Assembly (NCBI GenBank): GCA_013215145.1
Contig: JABSRP010000001.1
Coordinates: 78,348 to 142,347, forward strand
Reading direction: 5' to 3'
Length of the DNA: 64,000 nt
Source: Pseudobacteriovorax sp.
GTDB lineage: Bacteria; Bdellovibrionota_B; Oligoflexia; Oligoflexales; Oligoflexaceae
This document shows positions 20,593 through 29,478 of the stretch, in pieces. Every line of letters begins with the position of its first letter. Within the stretch, counting starts at the first letter, position 1. A program made the position numbers and the translations under genes. The notes beneath the pieces are model-generated. The model saw nothing but the letters and a program-made list of their open reading frames with translations. It was not told the DNA's origin and ran no database searches.

Positions 20593-21573
20593 TCATGAGT
20601 CTCCAGAAATTTGTTTATAAAGCTCTTGAGTCCAGATTTTATTAGGATTTTCCACCTGAAAGGCATTAGCTTTGGTCAGAAACTTATCTTTTCCAACGTA
20701 GAGATCACTTATCCAGTTTTCGAGATCTTGCGTCCCCTCAGGTACCTCATCAATCGGTGTCCTCTTTACGTGAAAAACAACCTGATCAACTTGGCCTGCC
20801 ATAAATTGCCAGAGGCTAGGAATACCTTCCGGGTAAAAAAGAGTCACACTGTAAACAGCCGAAATATGGGAACGCAAGGATTCGATCGAAGCGATAAACC
20901 CTTTGGTCCTGGGTGCCATCACAAAGTTTGTATGAGGCAATCCTCGGCGCTTCATGAAGGACTGACTTTTACTAAGCTTTTCAGGAGTCATACGTGTGCC
21001 TTCTAGAAATGATACTAACCAGAAGGGAATGCGATTCTTTTTGAGATTTTCAAAAGTCTGCTCGATTCTTGCCTTATCGGCTAACCAGTTTCTCTTGAGA
21101 AAGATACAGTCCAAAAACAGCATTCCCCAACCAGGCCCTGGAATATATTTCAAAACATCTTTCACAAAAAATTTAAGATCCCCAAGCCGTTTTCTTTGCC
21201 AGGCCAATACCATCATGATGGGAATATCAGCTATATTTTGGTGATTAGATTCGATGAGTACAGTTTCTTTTTCGGGGATATCATCGCCAACTATTGAGAC
21301 CTTAATGCGACCAATATAGCTCAAACAAAAGACTAGCAGTGCCCAGTAGTAATTTGCAAAAAAACGATTTGTAGCGCGAAAAATTTTCGGCGAAAACGGT
21401 TTCACAACAATCGAAGCTACCTGTAAAAAATTTATAATCAAAAGTGGTATAAAAATGACAAGCGCCTGAACCCCCGTCAAAAGATTTACAACTAGCTTAC
21501 TGACCAAAGATTGGCCTTTGTCGTCATCTGATAAATAGCGAACTTCGTTCATTTTTCCCTCTGCCATAGACAT
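20593..21573 (-). CDS. 1-acyl-sn-glycerol-3-phosphate acyltransferase-like (PlsC superfamily)
   Basis: 326 residues. Motif I NHQNIADIP (NHx4D) and motif III FLEGTR of PlsC-type acyltransferases are both present, and a hydrophobic segment near residues 30-55 anchors it to the inner membrane. The layout resembles the YihG/LCLAT subgroup more than short PlsC. It probably acylates lysophospholipids at the membrane. It is followed 112 bp later by fmt, and is preceded by the flagellar operon terminator. Confidence 0.8.
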   Translation of the reverse strand: MSMAEGKMNEVRYLSDDDKGQSLVSKLVVNLLTGVQALVIFIPLLIINFLQVASIVVKPFSPKIFRATNRFFANYYWALLVFCLSYIGRIKVSIVGDDIPEKETVLIESNHQNIADIPIMMVLAWQRKRLGDLKFFVKDVLKYIPGPGWGMLFLDCIFLKRNWLADKARIEQTFENLKKNRIPFWLVSFLEGTRMTPEKLSKSQSFMKRRGLPHTNFVMAPRTKGFIASIESLRSHISAVYSVTLFYPEGIPSLWQFMAGQVDQVVFHVKRTPIDEVPEGTQDLENWISDLYVGKDKFLTKANAFQVENPNKIWTQELYKQISGDS

Positions 21574-21596
21574 AATTCCCTTAGTTCTAATAGAAA

Positions 21597-21623
21597 ACCC
21601 AAGAATGATCTACATTCTTGGGT
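21597..21623 (-). terminator. Intrinsic terminator of the flagellar operon
   Basis: A perfect 10-bp stem (ACCCAAGAAT with ATTCTTGGGT) around a 7-nt loop, followed on the minus strand by TTTTC. It lies 27 bp beyond the motE stop and ends the ten-gene operon. Confidence 0.8.
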
Positions 21624-21649
21624 ATGAATTATCAATTTTGACATAAAAA

Positions 21650-22384
21650 TTACCGATTTGGCGTAGGTTCAGTTTTACAGACTTCAAACTCCTTACGAAG
21701 GGCAGAGTTAATTTCCGTCAGTAGTTCATACTCCTTAGCAGATTTAATACGACCGTAATATTCGGTTAGTTCGATAGAACGATCAGGGTTCATAAGAGAT
21801 AAGATCTGCATAGTCTGTTTATCGGGTATTTCCTTAAACAAGGACACGACCAAATCTTTATCCATCTTTTCGAAGACTGGTGCGGCCTTTTTGGGCGACA
21901 TTTTTTCATAAAATTTAACAAGATGTTTGAGGCGATCCTCTTGAATTTTCTTTTCGTTTTGTACTGTTTGCTTAAAGAACATCATTTCATTGTCGAGCTT
22001 TTCAAGCTTATCATCGATACTATTTTCTAAAGAGGTCAACTGTTTCTGCCTCACCTCAAGGACTTTTATGCGATCTTCCACTTGTCTGGATTTTCGTTCG
22101 ATTATAGAAAAATATTTAGCCAACTCCGTCTTTTTATAGTCTTCGGAGCTAATTTTAGGCAGTTTGAGAAGCTCTTCGATAAAACTCTTCTTAGTCTCAT
22201 CAACAGGCTCATTGTCGTCAACATAATCGCTTTCAGAGGATGGATCCAAGGAAACATCTTCTTGAGCCGAAATATCTTTTTCCCCTAATGTGAACAAATT
22301 AGTCTGACTAATCAAAATGTAAGTTATAACCATAATCTTACAAATGAAAACTAATTTAAGTCCCTGACTAGAGAGAAAATTCAT
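21650..22384 (-). CDS. motE: MotE-type flagellar motor chaperone
   Basis: 244 residues. One N-terminal membrane segment (about 8-28), an acidic linker, a coiled coil (about 85-150) and a C-terminal MgtE-N-like domain with KMSPKKAAPVFEKMD and IPDKQTMQILSLM. This order is that of MotE, a periplasmic chaperone that stabilises MotC in epsilonproteobacteria; here the fold, not the partner, is what can be seen. It directly abuts fliJ with no gap. Confidence 0.7.
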   Translation of the reverse strand: MNFLSSQGLKLVFICKIMVITYILISQTNLFTLGEKDISAQEDVSLDPSSESDYVDDNEPVDETKKSFIEELLKLPKISSEDYKKTELAKYFSIIERKSRQVEDRIKVLEVRQKQLTSLENSIDDKLEKLDNEMMFFKQTVQNEKKIQEDRLKHLVKFYEKMSPKKAAPVFEKMDKDLVVSLFKEIPDKQTMQILSLMNPDRSIELTEYYGRIKSAKEYELLTEINSALRKEFEVCKTEPTPNR

Positions 22385-22837
22385 CTATCGCTGTCTCCTA
22401 CTAAAGGATTGACCAGCGAGCTCATCTTGCTCTTTTTGTTCAATTTTTCTTTTTAGGTTTGCCAGATTTTGTTCTTCTTTTTCCTGCATGATTTCGATAG
22501 ACCTCAATTTTGTGCGGGCATCGAGTACCATATTGATCTGCTTTTTTTCTTTCTCTTCTACTTCTTTTAGCTCGGACAAACACTGGTACCACTGATCCTT
22601 TGAGCGATCAATGCTAGCTTCTAGAGTTGCTAGGCGTTGTCTTTGCGAGGACTGTCTTTCGTTATTTAGTAAATCAACTCCATCCAAATACTGCTTCTGA
22701 AAGGTTTTCAGCCTGTTAACCAAATCGATTTTCACAGACCGAATATCCTTCAGCTTTAGCGCTTCTTGATTCAGTAGATTAGTCCTTACAGAAATAAGAA
22801 GTTCATTACGTTGAATTTTCTCTTTTATTTTATTCAT
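22385..22837 (-). CDS. fliJ: FliJ flagellar export protein
   Basis: 150 residues, almost entirely a charged coiled coil, typical in length for FliJ, the stalk of the export ATPase complex. Sequence is weakly conserved in this family, so the call rests mainly on position between fliI (14 bp upstream) and motE. Confidence 0.75.
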   Translation of the reverse strand: MNKIKEKIQRNELLISVRTNLLNQEALKLKDIRSVKIDLVNRLKTFQKQYLDGVDLLNNERQSSQRQRLATLEASIDRSKDQWYQCLSELKEVEEKEKKQINMVLDARTKLRSIEIMQEKEEQNLANLKRKIEQKEQDELAGQSFSRRQR

Positions 22838-22851
22838 CTACACCTGCCTGA

Positions 22852-24225
22852 TCACTCGTTAATGGGTTCAACATTAAAAATAGGTAAACAGTTGATGGCT
22901 CTATTCATCTGATCCAAAATATGTTTCAGCTGTGAAATATCGCCCTTGGCTTGCTTTAGAAACTGATTGATAAATGGCATTGCTTGTATGGCCTGATCCA
23001 GCAGCGGATTAGAGCCTTCCTGATAAACACCCATTTGAACGATATCGAAGTTTTCGCGATAAGTACTTAATAGCTCCTTTACCTTACGGGCAAGACTTTG
23101 ATGCTCTTGACTAGTGATATCGTTCATTACCCGCGACGCGCTAGTCTCAACTTCAATAGCCGGAAAGTGGCCTTTAGCAGCTAAATCTCTGGAGAGATTA
23201 ATATGCCCGTCTAAAATCGATCGCACACTATCTGCGATAGGATCATTGAAATCATCACCGTCGACTAGAACGGTATATATACCACTGATTGTACCCATAC
23301 CCTTTTTCTGAGGACCAGCTCTTTCAAGAAGTTTAGGCAACAATGAGAAAACGGAGGGGGTATAACCTTTGGTTGTTGGAGGTTCGCCGATAGCGTTACC
23401 AATTTCCCTTTGCGCCATTGCCACCCTGGTAAGACTATCAAGGATCAACATGACATTTTTTCCCTGATCCGAAAAGTACTCGGCAATAGCTGTGGCAACT
23501 TTAGCCCCACGAATTCTCATCAGAGGGGACTGATCAGAAGTCACAGACACTACAACAGAATTTTTTAGTCCTTCGGGCCCAAGATCACGTTCTATAAATT
23601 CTCTAACTTCTCTACCACGCTCTCCAATCAAAGCTATGACATTGACATCTGCTTCGCTGTTTTGTGAGATCATTCCTATCAAAACACTTTTTCCAACGCC
23701 TGAACCAGCCATTATTCCAATCCTTTGACCTTGGCCAAAGGTCAGTAACCCATCAATTGCTCTAATGCCTAAACCAAGGATTTTTTCAATCCTGTTACGG
23801 CTCATTGGATTGGGTGGCTCCCGGTCTATATCGTACTGCATGGCATTTTCGGGTGTCTCAAATCCACCTTCGGAAATCGGTTGCAAAAAAGCATCTACAA
23901 CGTGCCCCAATAGATGATCGCCAACCGGTATGTGAGAGAATATTTTTTTTGGATGAATCGAGCAACCAGGAGCGACTCCAGAAATTTGACTGTAGGGAAG
24001 AAGCAGAACTTTCGATTTTCGAAAACCGACAACCTCAGCTAGGATCCTTTTATTATCGCCACATTCAATCTCTACGATTGATCCAAGAGCGGAATTCGGC
24101 AGTAACGCTTCTATGATGGTTCCAACTATTTCGCTCACCTGCCCATAGTAAGTCCAACGCACCTTTTTAAATGACTTTTGTAATTCGCCCTTTTTAAATG
24201 GTTTTATTGAGATAGGTTGATTCAT
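22852..24225 (-). CDS. fliI: FliI flagellum-specific ATP synthase
   Basis: 457 residues. Walker A AGSGVGKS at 173-180, the ALIGERGREV block, and LILDSLTRVAMAQREIG identify the F1-beta-like export ATPase. It energises type III export of flagellar subunits at the cytoplasmic base of the motor. It follows fliH after 1 bp. Confidence 0.95.
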   Translation of the reverse strand: MNQPISIKPFKKGELQKSFKKVRWTYYGQVSEIVGTIIEALLPNSALGSIVEIECGDNKRILAEVVGFRKSKVLLLPYSQISGVAPGCSIHPKKIFSHIPVGDHLLGHVVDAFLQPISEGGFETPENAMQYDIDREPPNPMSRNRIEKILGLGIRAIDGLLTFGQGQRIGIMAGSGVGKSVLIGMISQNSEADVNVIALIGERGREVREFIERDLGPEGLKNSVVVSVTSDQSPLMRIRGAKVATAIAEYFSDQGKNVMLILDSLTRVAMAQREIGNAIGEPPTTKGYTPSVFSLLPKLLERAGPQKKGMGTISGIYTVLVDGDDFNDPIADSVRSILDGHINLSRDLAAKGHFPAIEVETSASRVMNDITSQEHQSLARKVKELLSTYRENFDIVQMGVYQEGSNPLLDQAIQAMPFINQFLKQAKGDISQLKHILDQMNRAINCLPIFNVEPINE

Positions 24226-24226
24226 A

Positions 24227-25534
24227 TTATCCTACTTTATCGTCCTCGTCCTGAAATAAAGCTAAGTCAGCCTGCTCAAGTAAATCAGTAATCATCTGAC
24301 GAATATTTCCATCAACAACAGATAACTGGGATTCAATTTTGAAATTATGATCATCTAGTTCTTGATCAACCTTAATTTTCTGCAGAAGATCCTCCGGAAT
24401 ATGAGATTTAAGCCTCTCGTAGCTATCTTGGCTAACAAGTATTTTAAATTCATCATCGGGCACAGCTTCTGCGATAGCCTTTTGTATAACCTTTGTGAAA
24501 GAGTCGGGATTCATTTCAAACTCTTTCTGTAACAGAGACTCTAATAGACTTTGACAGACCGTTTGAAAATTCTCCTGCGTGCTTGCCAGAATATTACCTT
24601 TCAGCCCCTCGAATTCTTTTACAACGTTGGCTAACTCAGATAAGATCATAGATACTTTCTCTTCTACTACCAACATGGCTTTTTCTTCACCGTATCTATA
24701 TCCATCCTCAAAACCATCTGAACGTGCTTTTTGATATATATTCTCTTTATCTATTTCTACTTTTGGATCAATTGACTGATTCTGGTTTGGTTGCTCCTGG
24801 GGAATTGGCGGTGCACTGTTCTGAGGAGGAAAATCACGATCGCGTGTCATCAATGGCTCCTGAATGATTTGATCTTGTTGAATAGGCACATTAGGATCAA
24901 TACTTCTCTCTGGAGTTTGTTCTGCAGTTTCTATAGCCTCAGCGCCAATATCATTAGGGTCATCTAGTGCATTTAGCTCATCTTTTGGAACTGGTTTATT
25001 TTCACGGTCACTTGGTTGGGTCAATGGAGCTAGGTCGTTAAATTGTTCCAATGTATCCGAATCTATATCTGAAACAAAATCTAATTGTTCACCAATTTTT
25101 TTGGTTTCATTAGCTTCGGAATTTTTACTTTTCTTGTCGCTATCAGAATTGAATTTCTTTCGTAGTTTTCTAGCGATACTTTCCATCTCGATATCGATCT
25201 CGTCATCTTCATCGTGACGCGAGTGACGGCTATGAAGTCGCTTTTTTTGTTTTATCCATTCTTGAGTAAAATCAAGGGGTTTAATCACGGGACGAAACTC
25301 AGCCGGTTCGAAGATCGTCTCAATTTCCACAGATGCCCTAATACTTTCATTGATATCTTGAGTAGGATGAAGGCGGTTGTGTATGATATTGCTGTTTATA
25401 TTATCGGCATATGTGATCGTGGCATCACAGATTTCCATCAAATTAAAGTCTGTAATAGAGAGGGATTTTTTAAGGGGGTCTGATTTTTTAATAAAACGAC
25501 CTCGTATGTTTCTAACATGCGACTCTTCAGACAT
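24227..25534 (-). CDS. fliH: FliH flagellar assembly protein with long disordered N-terminus
   Basis: 435 residues against roughly 230 in E. coli. The C-terminal 190 residues show the FliH/YscL pattern (DGFEDGYRYGEEKA, then a coiled coil and an alpha/beta end). The first 240 residues are acidic, Pro/Gln/Asn-rich and probably disordered. FliH regulates FliI and links it to the C ring. It follows fliF after 6 bp; fliG is expected in between but is missing. Confidence 0.85.
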   Translation of the reverse strand: MSEESHVRNIRGRFIKKSDPLKKSLSITDFNLMEICDATITYADNINSNIIHNRLHPTQDINESIRASVEIETIFEPAEFRPVIKPLDFTQEWIKQKKRLHSRHSRHDEDDEIDIEMESIARKLRKKFNSDSDKKSKNSEANETKKIGEQLDFVSDIDSDTLEQFNDLAPLTQPSDRENKPVPKDELNALDDPNDIGAEAIETAEQTPERSIDPNVPIQQDQIIQEPLMTRDRDFPPQNSAPPIPQEQPNQNQSIDPKVEIDKENIYQKARSDGFEDGYRYGEEKAMLVVEEKVSMILSELANVVKEFEGLKGNILASTQENFQTVCQSLLESLLQKEFEMNPDSFTKVIQKAIAEAVPDDEFKILVSQDSYERLKSHIPEDLLQKIKVDQELDDHNFKIESQLSVVDGNIRQMITDLLEQADLALFQDEDDKVG

Positions 25535-25540
25535 GGATAC

Positions 25541-27163
25541 CTACCGATTAGCTTGATGTGGATTCAATAGAATGCGTATGGCTTCAGTGGTTCTAGCCGG
25601 CTCATTTTTGGCAAGAAATAGAATCTGTTCTTGGGGACTAAGTTTTTCGAAAGGAACGTCCTCTTTCACCTGCACGTTATTCATACCGCCCATTTCTAGA
25701 TCAGGTTTGAATTCTTCAACAATAGACTCTTTTTTCTTTCTTTCAGGATCATAAGACAGCCATCGGAAGTAGGGCCTAACGACGAATGCAAAGAAAAAGA
25801 CCAAGGCAAGAGCAATGACAGACGACACGATAAGTGTAGAGATATACTGCCTGTTTTCTTTCTTTTTCTCTTTCAAAGCCTCTACTTGAAGTGGTGCAAG
25901 TTCGAATAGGACATTATGGACAGTAACTATATCACCTCGATCTTCTTTATAACCAATAGCTGACTTAACTAAATCAGATATCTTATCCATTTCTTCCTGT
26001 GTGCGGGGTTCAAAGACAGGCGCACTACCATCGGCTGGATAGATTTGACTACCGTCAACGATCACAGCAGCGGAAATTCGTTTTATGTTTCCTACCGGAA
26101 GTATCCGTCTACGTTTTTCTTTCTTAATTTCGTAGTTGAGTCTTTCGCTATTTCTTTTACTAGCAGTTTGATTCGAATTTAGAGATAGCTCTTCCTGCTC
26201 ACCAGGTACATTTGATTTAGCGCCAGGAATTCCTGTGGGGTTCAATCCGGAGCCACTCATCTCTTGATTTGTAGTATTGGAGGACAATACTACAACCCTA
26301 TCAGGATCAATATCTGAAATCGTCTGTTCTTCTCTTGTGAAATCGACTTCAACATCAATCTTGGCTTCCACTCTCTCCGCCCCAACAATCCTAGCAACTA
26401 AAGCTTTTACCTTAGCGGAGAGTTCTTTTTCGATGGTCCGTCTGTAGGCTAACATTTCGTTTGTCATTTTTGTTGTTGGATCATCGCTTTCTTCTTTCGT
26501 CAGCATCCGTCCATCTTGGTTGATAATTGCAATTTTTTCCGACCGGAGACCTGGTACAGACTTGGCAACTAGGTGTGTGATTCCTCTAATCTGTCTTGTC
26601 GATAGGGAATTGTTACGAAACGTTTTGACATAAACTGCAGCAGTAGGCTCTTCTTCATCTTCCTTGAAGAGTGATTTTTCAGGCATAACGATATGAACGC
26701 GAGCCCCAACAATACCGTTGATAGATTTTATGGTTCGTTCGAGTTCGCCTTGTGTAGCTCTTAGTTTGTTAACATTTTGCTCAAATTCAGTTTTTGTAAA
26801 GTCTTGAGTATCAAATTTTTCCCAGCCTATGTTCCCGTGTGCGGGAAGGCCTTCTTGTGCGAGTTTTAGGCGAAGCGGCATGACTTGAGTCACAGGTACT
26901 TTGATACCCTTGTCATCGATGATAAAGTCAGTAAACTGCTGATTTTTTAGCTCCTGAGAGATTAACTGCAAATCAGCTTGATCTATATTTTCATATAGGT
27001 ATGTCATCCCAGTCTCTTCCTGCTGGATGACAATAGTAATAAGACCAGCTACGACTAGCAAAACCACACCAACGGTCGCTGCTTTTTGAATTGTGGAGAT
27101 ATCTCCCCAAAACTTCTTTAACTGCTCTACTAACCTACTAAAAAAGTTACCCGACTTTTCCAA
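25541..27163 (-). CDS. fliF: FliF flagellar MS-ring protein
   Basis: 540 residues. Membrane helices at about 25-45 and 440-462 flank the periplasmic ring-building region (YLYENIDQADLQLISQEL; KINPTGIPG-like centre). The cytoplasmic C-terminus includes LSPQEQILFLAKNEPARTTE, the region that binds FliG. It is complete at both ends. Confidence 0.95.
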   Translation of the reverse strand: MEKSGNFFSRLVEQLKKFWGDISTIQKAATVGVVLLVVAGLITIVIQQEETGMTYLYENIDQADLQLISQELKNQQFTDFIIDDKGIKVPVTQVMPLRLKLAQEGLPAHGNIGWEKFDTQDFTKTEFEQNVNKLRATQGELERTIKSINGIVGARVHIVMPEKSLFKEDEEEPTAAVYVKTFRNNSLSTRQIRGITHLVAKSVPGLRSEKIAIINQDGRMLTKEESDDPTTKMTNEMLAYRRTIEKELSAKVKALVARIVGAERVEAKIDVEVDFTREEQTISDIDPDRVVVLSSNTTNQEMSGSGLNPTGIPGAKSNVPGEQEELSLNSNQTASKRNSERLNYEIKKEKRRRILPVGNIKRISAAVIVDGSQIYPADGSAPVFEPRTQEEMDKISDLVKSAIGYKEDRGDIVTVHNVLFELAPLQVEALKEKKKENRQYISTLIVSSVIALALVFFFAFVVRPYFRWLSYDPERKKKESIVEEFKPDLEMGGMNNVQVKEDVPFEKLSPQEQILFLAKNEPARTTEAIRILLNPHQANR

Positions 27164-27179
27164 AAACTACCCCATTGAC

Positions 27180-27524
27180 TTAAACTGGCATTCTCATCAC
27201 TTCCTGATAGGCTTCCAACGCTTTATTTCTCATCTGAACCATTAAGTTAAAAGTGATCTCAGCTTGGGAGGCTGTCAGCATGGTTTCATGAATATTTTGT
27301 TTTTTCCCCGTCGCTAGATCAGTGGCAGCTTTATCTGCTAGTTTTTGATGATCATTCACAGCTTTAATACTATTTTCAACATGATCCATGAAACTAGGTC
27401 CCGATGGCTTTTTGGATTGACTTGCCTTCTCATTGAGACCAGAACTTTGATTCATGTCTCTGAGCTCGGACAACAATTGTTGACCAAAACTAATTCGATT
27501 ATTACCTGTTCCAATTGAAGTCAT
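27180..27524 (-). CDS. fliE: FliE flagellar hook-basal body protein
   Basis: 114 residues. The C-terminal helix with QAEITFNLMVQMRNKALEAYQ is the family signature. FliE connects the MS ring to the rod. It sits 14 bp after flgC and 16 bp before fliF, the classic order. Confidence 0.92.
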   Translation of the reverse strand: MTSIGTGNNRISFGQQLLSELRDMNQSSGLNEKASQSKKPSGPSFMDHVENSIKAVNDHQKLADKAATDLATGKKQNIHETMLTASQAEITFNLMVQMRNKALEAYQEVMRMPV

Positions 27525-27538
27525 CGCGTACTCCTATT

Positions 27539-27976
27539 TTAGCGGCCGATTTCTAGCGCTTTCATAGCCATAGATTTCGCTGCATTCATAGCCGTGGTAT
27601 TCGCTTCATAAGCTCTTGTTGCGGCGATCATATTGACCATCTCACTCATAACTTGAATGTTTGGCATATCAACAAACCCTTTAGAATCAGAGTCTGGGTG
27701 ATTAGGATCAAACACACGTCTCGGCGCTTTTGTATCTTGGTGGATATCCACAACCTTAACTTTTTTCAGTTGCGTTCCCCAACTTTCATCCAGAAAATCT
27801 TCAAACGGGTTTCCCTTTGGAACTGCTGAAAAAACGACATCCTGTCTTTTATAGGGGCCTCCTTCCGGAGTCCGGGTTGTGTTTGCGTTGGCTAGATTTG
27901 CGCTCAATACATTCATACGAACACGTTGAGCGGCAAGTCCAGTAGAGCTAATATCCATCGCCTTAAAAAAGCTCAT
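27539..27976 (-). CDS. flgC: FlgC proximal rod protein
   Basis: 145 residues. The N-terminal DISSTGLAAQRVRMNVLSAN and the C-terminal MIAATRAYEANTTAMNAAK helices form the rod coiled coil. It shares one base with the flgB stop. Confidence 0.95.
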   Translation of the reverse strand: MSFFKAMDISSTGLAAQRVRMNVLSANLANANTTRTPEGGPYKRQDVVFSAVPKGNPFEDFLDESWGTQLKKVKVVDIHQDTKAPRRVFDPNHPDSDSKGFVDMPNIQVMSEMVNMIAATRAYEANTTAMNAAKSMAMKALEIGR

Positions 27977-28401
27977 TATCTACCTCCTGAGCTAACTGCA
28001 TATTTTAGAGTCCCTATTTTCTTATTCAATAGCTCCACCGTAGCTCGATATAGGATTTGGTTGCGAGACAAGTCTGCCATCTCCTTGTCTATATCGACGG
28101 TATTGCCATCGTTGCTAACACTCTCGCTGGGACGTACGAAGACGTCCACTTGGAAAGAACCATCTGCCTCAGTATGCCCATTGAGAAAGTGTTTGGGATT
28201 AGAAGCTTTCATGGGAAATGGCTCTCCACCATCAGCAATAGCCTGCAATTGCTTCTCAAAGTCATATCCCAAGGCGCGATATCCAGGGGTTTCGCTATTC
28301 GAAATATTACTTGTGAGTACATGCTGCCTTTCAAGCCGTTGATTCAGAGACTCCATCTTCAAGGCATCTGACTTATTGAAGACACTAGAGATTCCACTCA
28401 T
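27976..28401 (-). CDS. flgB: FlgB proximal rod protein
   Basis: 141 residues. It carries the rod-family N-terminus (LERQHVLTSNISNSETPGYR) and a Gly-containing C-terminal coiled-coil region. Its start overlaps the enhancer-binding protein gene by 4 bp (ATGA type). Confidence 0.93.
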   Translation of the reverse strand: MSGISSVFNKSDALKMESLNQRLERQHVLTSNISNSETPGYRALGYDFEKQLQAIADGGEPFPMKASNPKHFLNGHTEADGSFQVDVFVRPSESVSNDGNTVDIDKEMADLSRNQILYRATVELLNKKIGTLKYAVSSGGR

Positions 28402-29468
28402 AAGGGCTTACCTGACGTCGGTTGAGGCACCTCAAAGCCTTCTATAATAAACTCGTTGATCTTATTCCTCAGCGTTCGCAAACTGATACCTAGAGTCTTA
28501 GCCGAATGTGTACGGTTACCATTATGGCTTTTTAACGTCTCTAGGATGAAATGAGTTTCCACCTCTCTCATTTTATGCCCAATGGGGAGATGTTTAATCC
28601 ACTCCTGAGTCTCATCAATCTTTTTAGGCTCTAGAATAAACTCATCAGCAGTTATCATCGAGGAGTTACTCATCAAAACAGCCCGTTGGATGACATTCTG
28701 CAATTCTCGAACATTACCAGGCCATGAATACTTCACAAGCTTTTGCATAGCATCTGCAGTGATCGTAGCTGGCTGTCCCTTAAACTGAATACTAAAGTTC
28801 TTTAGAAAGTATCTAGCTAATACTTCTATATCTTTTCTTCGCTCTCTCAGTGGTGGTATTTCCAGATGAATGACGTATAGTCGATAGAAAAGATCCTGAC
28901 GAAACTTCCCTTCTGTGACAGTATGAGCTATGTCTTTGTTGGTGGTCGCAATAATACGTGTATTGATTTTCACAAGATCCTTTGATTTAGGATTCTCTAT
29001 TTCGGAGTCCTGCAAAACTCTTAAAAGCTTACTCTGGATATTTTTATCAGTTTCTGTCACATCATCAAGAAGTACTGTACCTCCTTCGGCAGTCAGCAAT
29101 TTGCTTTCCGCACTACCGTTTTGATCACCAAACAACTCTACCTCTAGCTGATCTGAGGGCATTGAGGCACAATTGATTCCCATAAATGGTTTATCTCTTC
29201 GATTCGAGCTAGCATGAATCATTCGTGCTACTACTTCTTTTCCAGTCCCCGACTCTCCTGATATTAAAACCGGTACATTTGCATTTGCCACCTGATGGAT
29301 AACTTCACGGATCTTTAACATCTTTTCATCTGCAAAGATAAATTCCTTAGCCGTTCTCTGTTTTTCCTTCTTTTGTTGCTCCTGTACATAGTTCAAATAC
29401 TCAGCGGAACCAGGCTTTGCCTTGGTGTCATGTGCGATAGCACCATTTTCTGCACCGTAACGATTCAT
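28398..29468 (-). CDS. Sigma-54 activator-like AAA+ regulator lacking GAFTGA (FlrC/FlgR-like)
   Basis: 356 residues. No receiver domain is present; the N-terminus is about 45 charged residues. The AAA+ domain has Walker A GESGTGKE at 71-78, ELFG at 111-114, a Walker B reading VLLDD in place of LFLDE (132-136), and the FRQDLFYRL and WPGNVREL blocks. A Fis-type HTH (TLGISLRTLRNKI) ends the protein. The sigma-54-contacting GAFTGA loop is absent: between ELFG and GGT there are 14 residues, against about 21 in typical activators. It is read with flgB and follows the TPR gene by 10 bp, so it may govern this operon. Without GAFTGA it is unlikely to open sigma-54 promoters in the usual way. Confidence 0.8.
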   Translation of the reverse strand: MNRYGAENGAIAHDTKAKPGSAEYLNYVQEQQKKEKQRTAKEFIFADEKMLKIREVIHQVANANVPVLISGESGTGKEVVARMIHASSNRRDKPFMGINCASMPSDQLEVELFGDQNGSAESKLLTAEGGTVLLDDVTETDKNIQSKLLRVLQDSEIENPKSKDLVKINTRIIATTNKDIAHTVTEGKFRQDLFYRLYVIHLEIPPLRERRKDIEVLARYFLKNFSIQFKGQPATITADAMQKLVKYSWPGNVRELQNVIQRAVLMSNSSMITADEFILEPKKIDETQEWIKHLPIGHKMREVETHFILETLKSHNGNRTHSAKTLGISLRTLRNKINEFIIEGFEVPQPTSGKPL

Positions 29469-29478
29469 TCATGTCTCC

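Noticed and set aside
20478..20666. A 62-codon ORF between the acyltransferase and fmt
   Set aside because: It mostly overlaps the acyltransferase 3' end, its stop overlap with the fmt TTG is likely chance, and the product has no recognisable feature.
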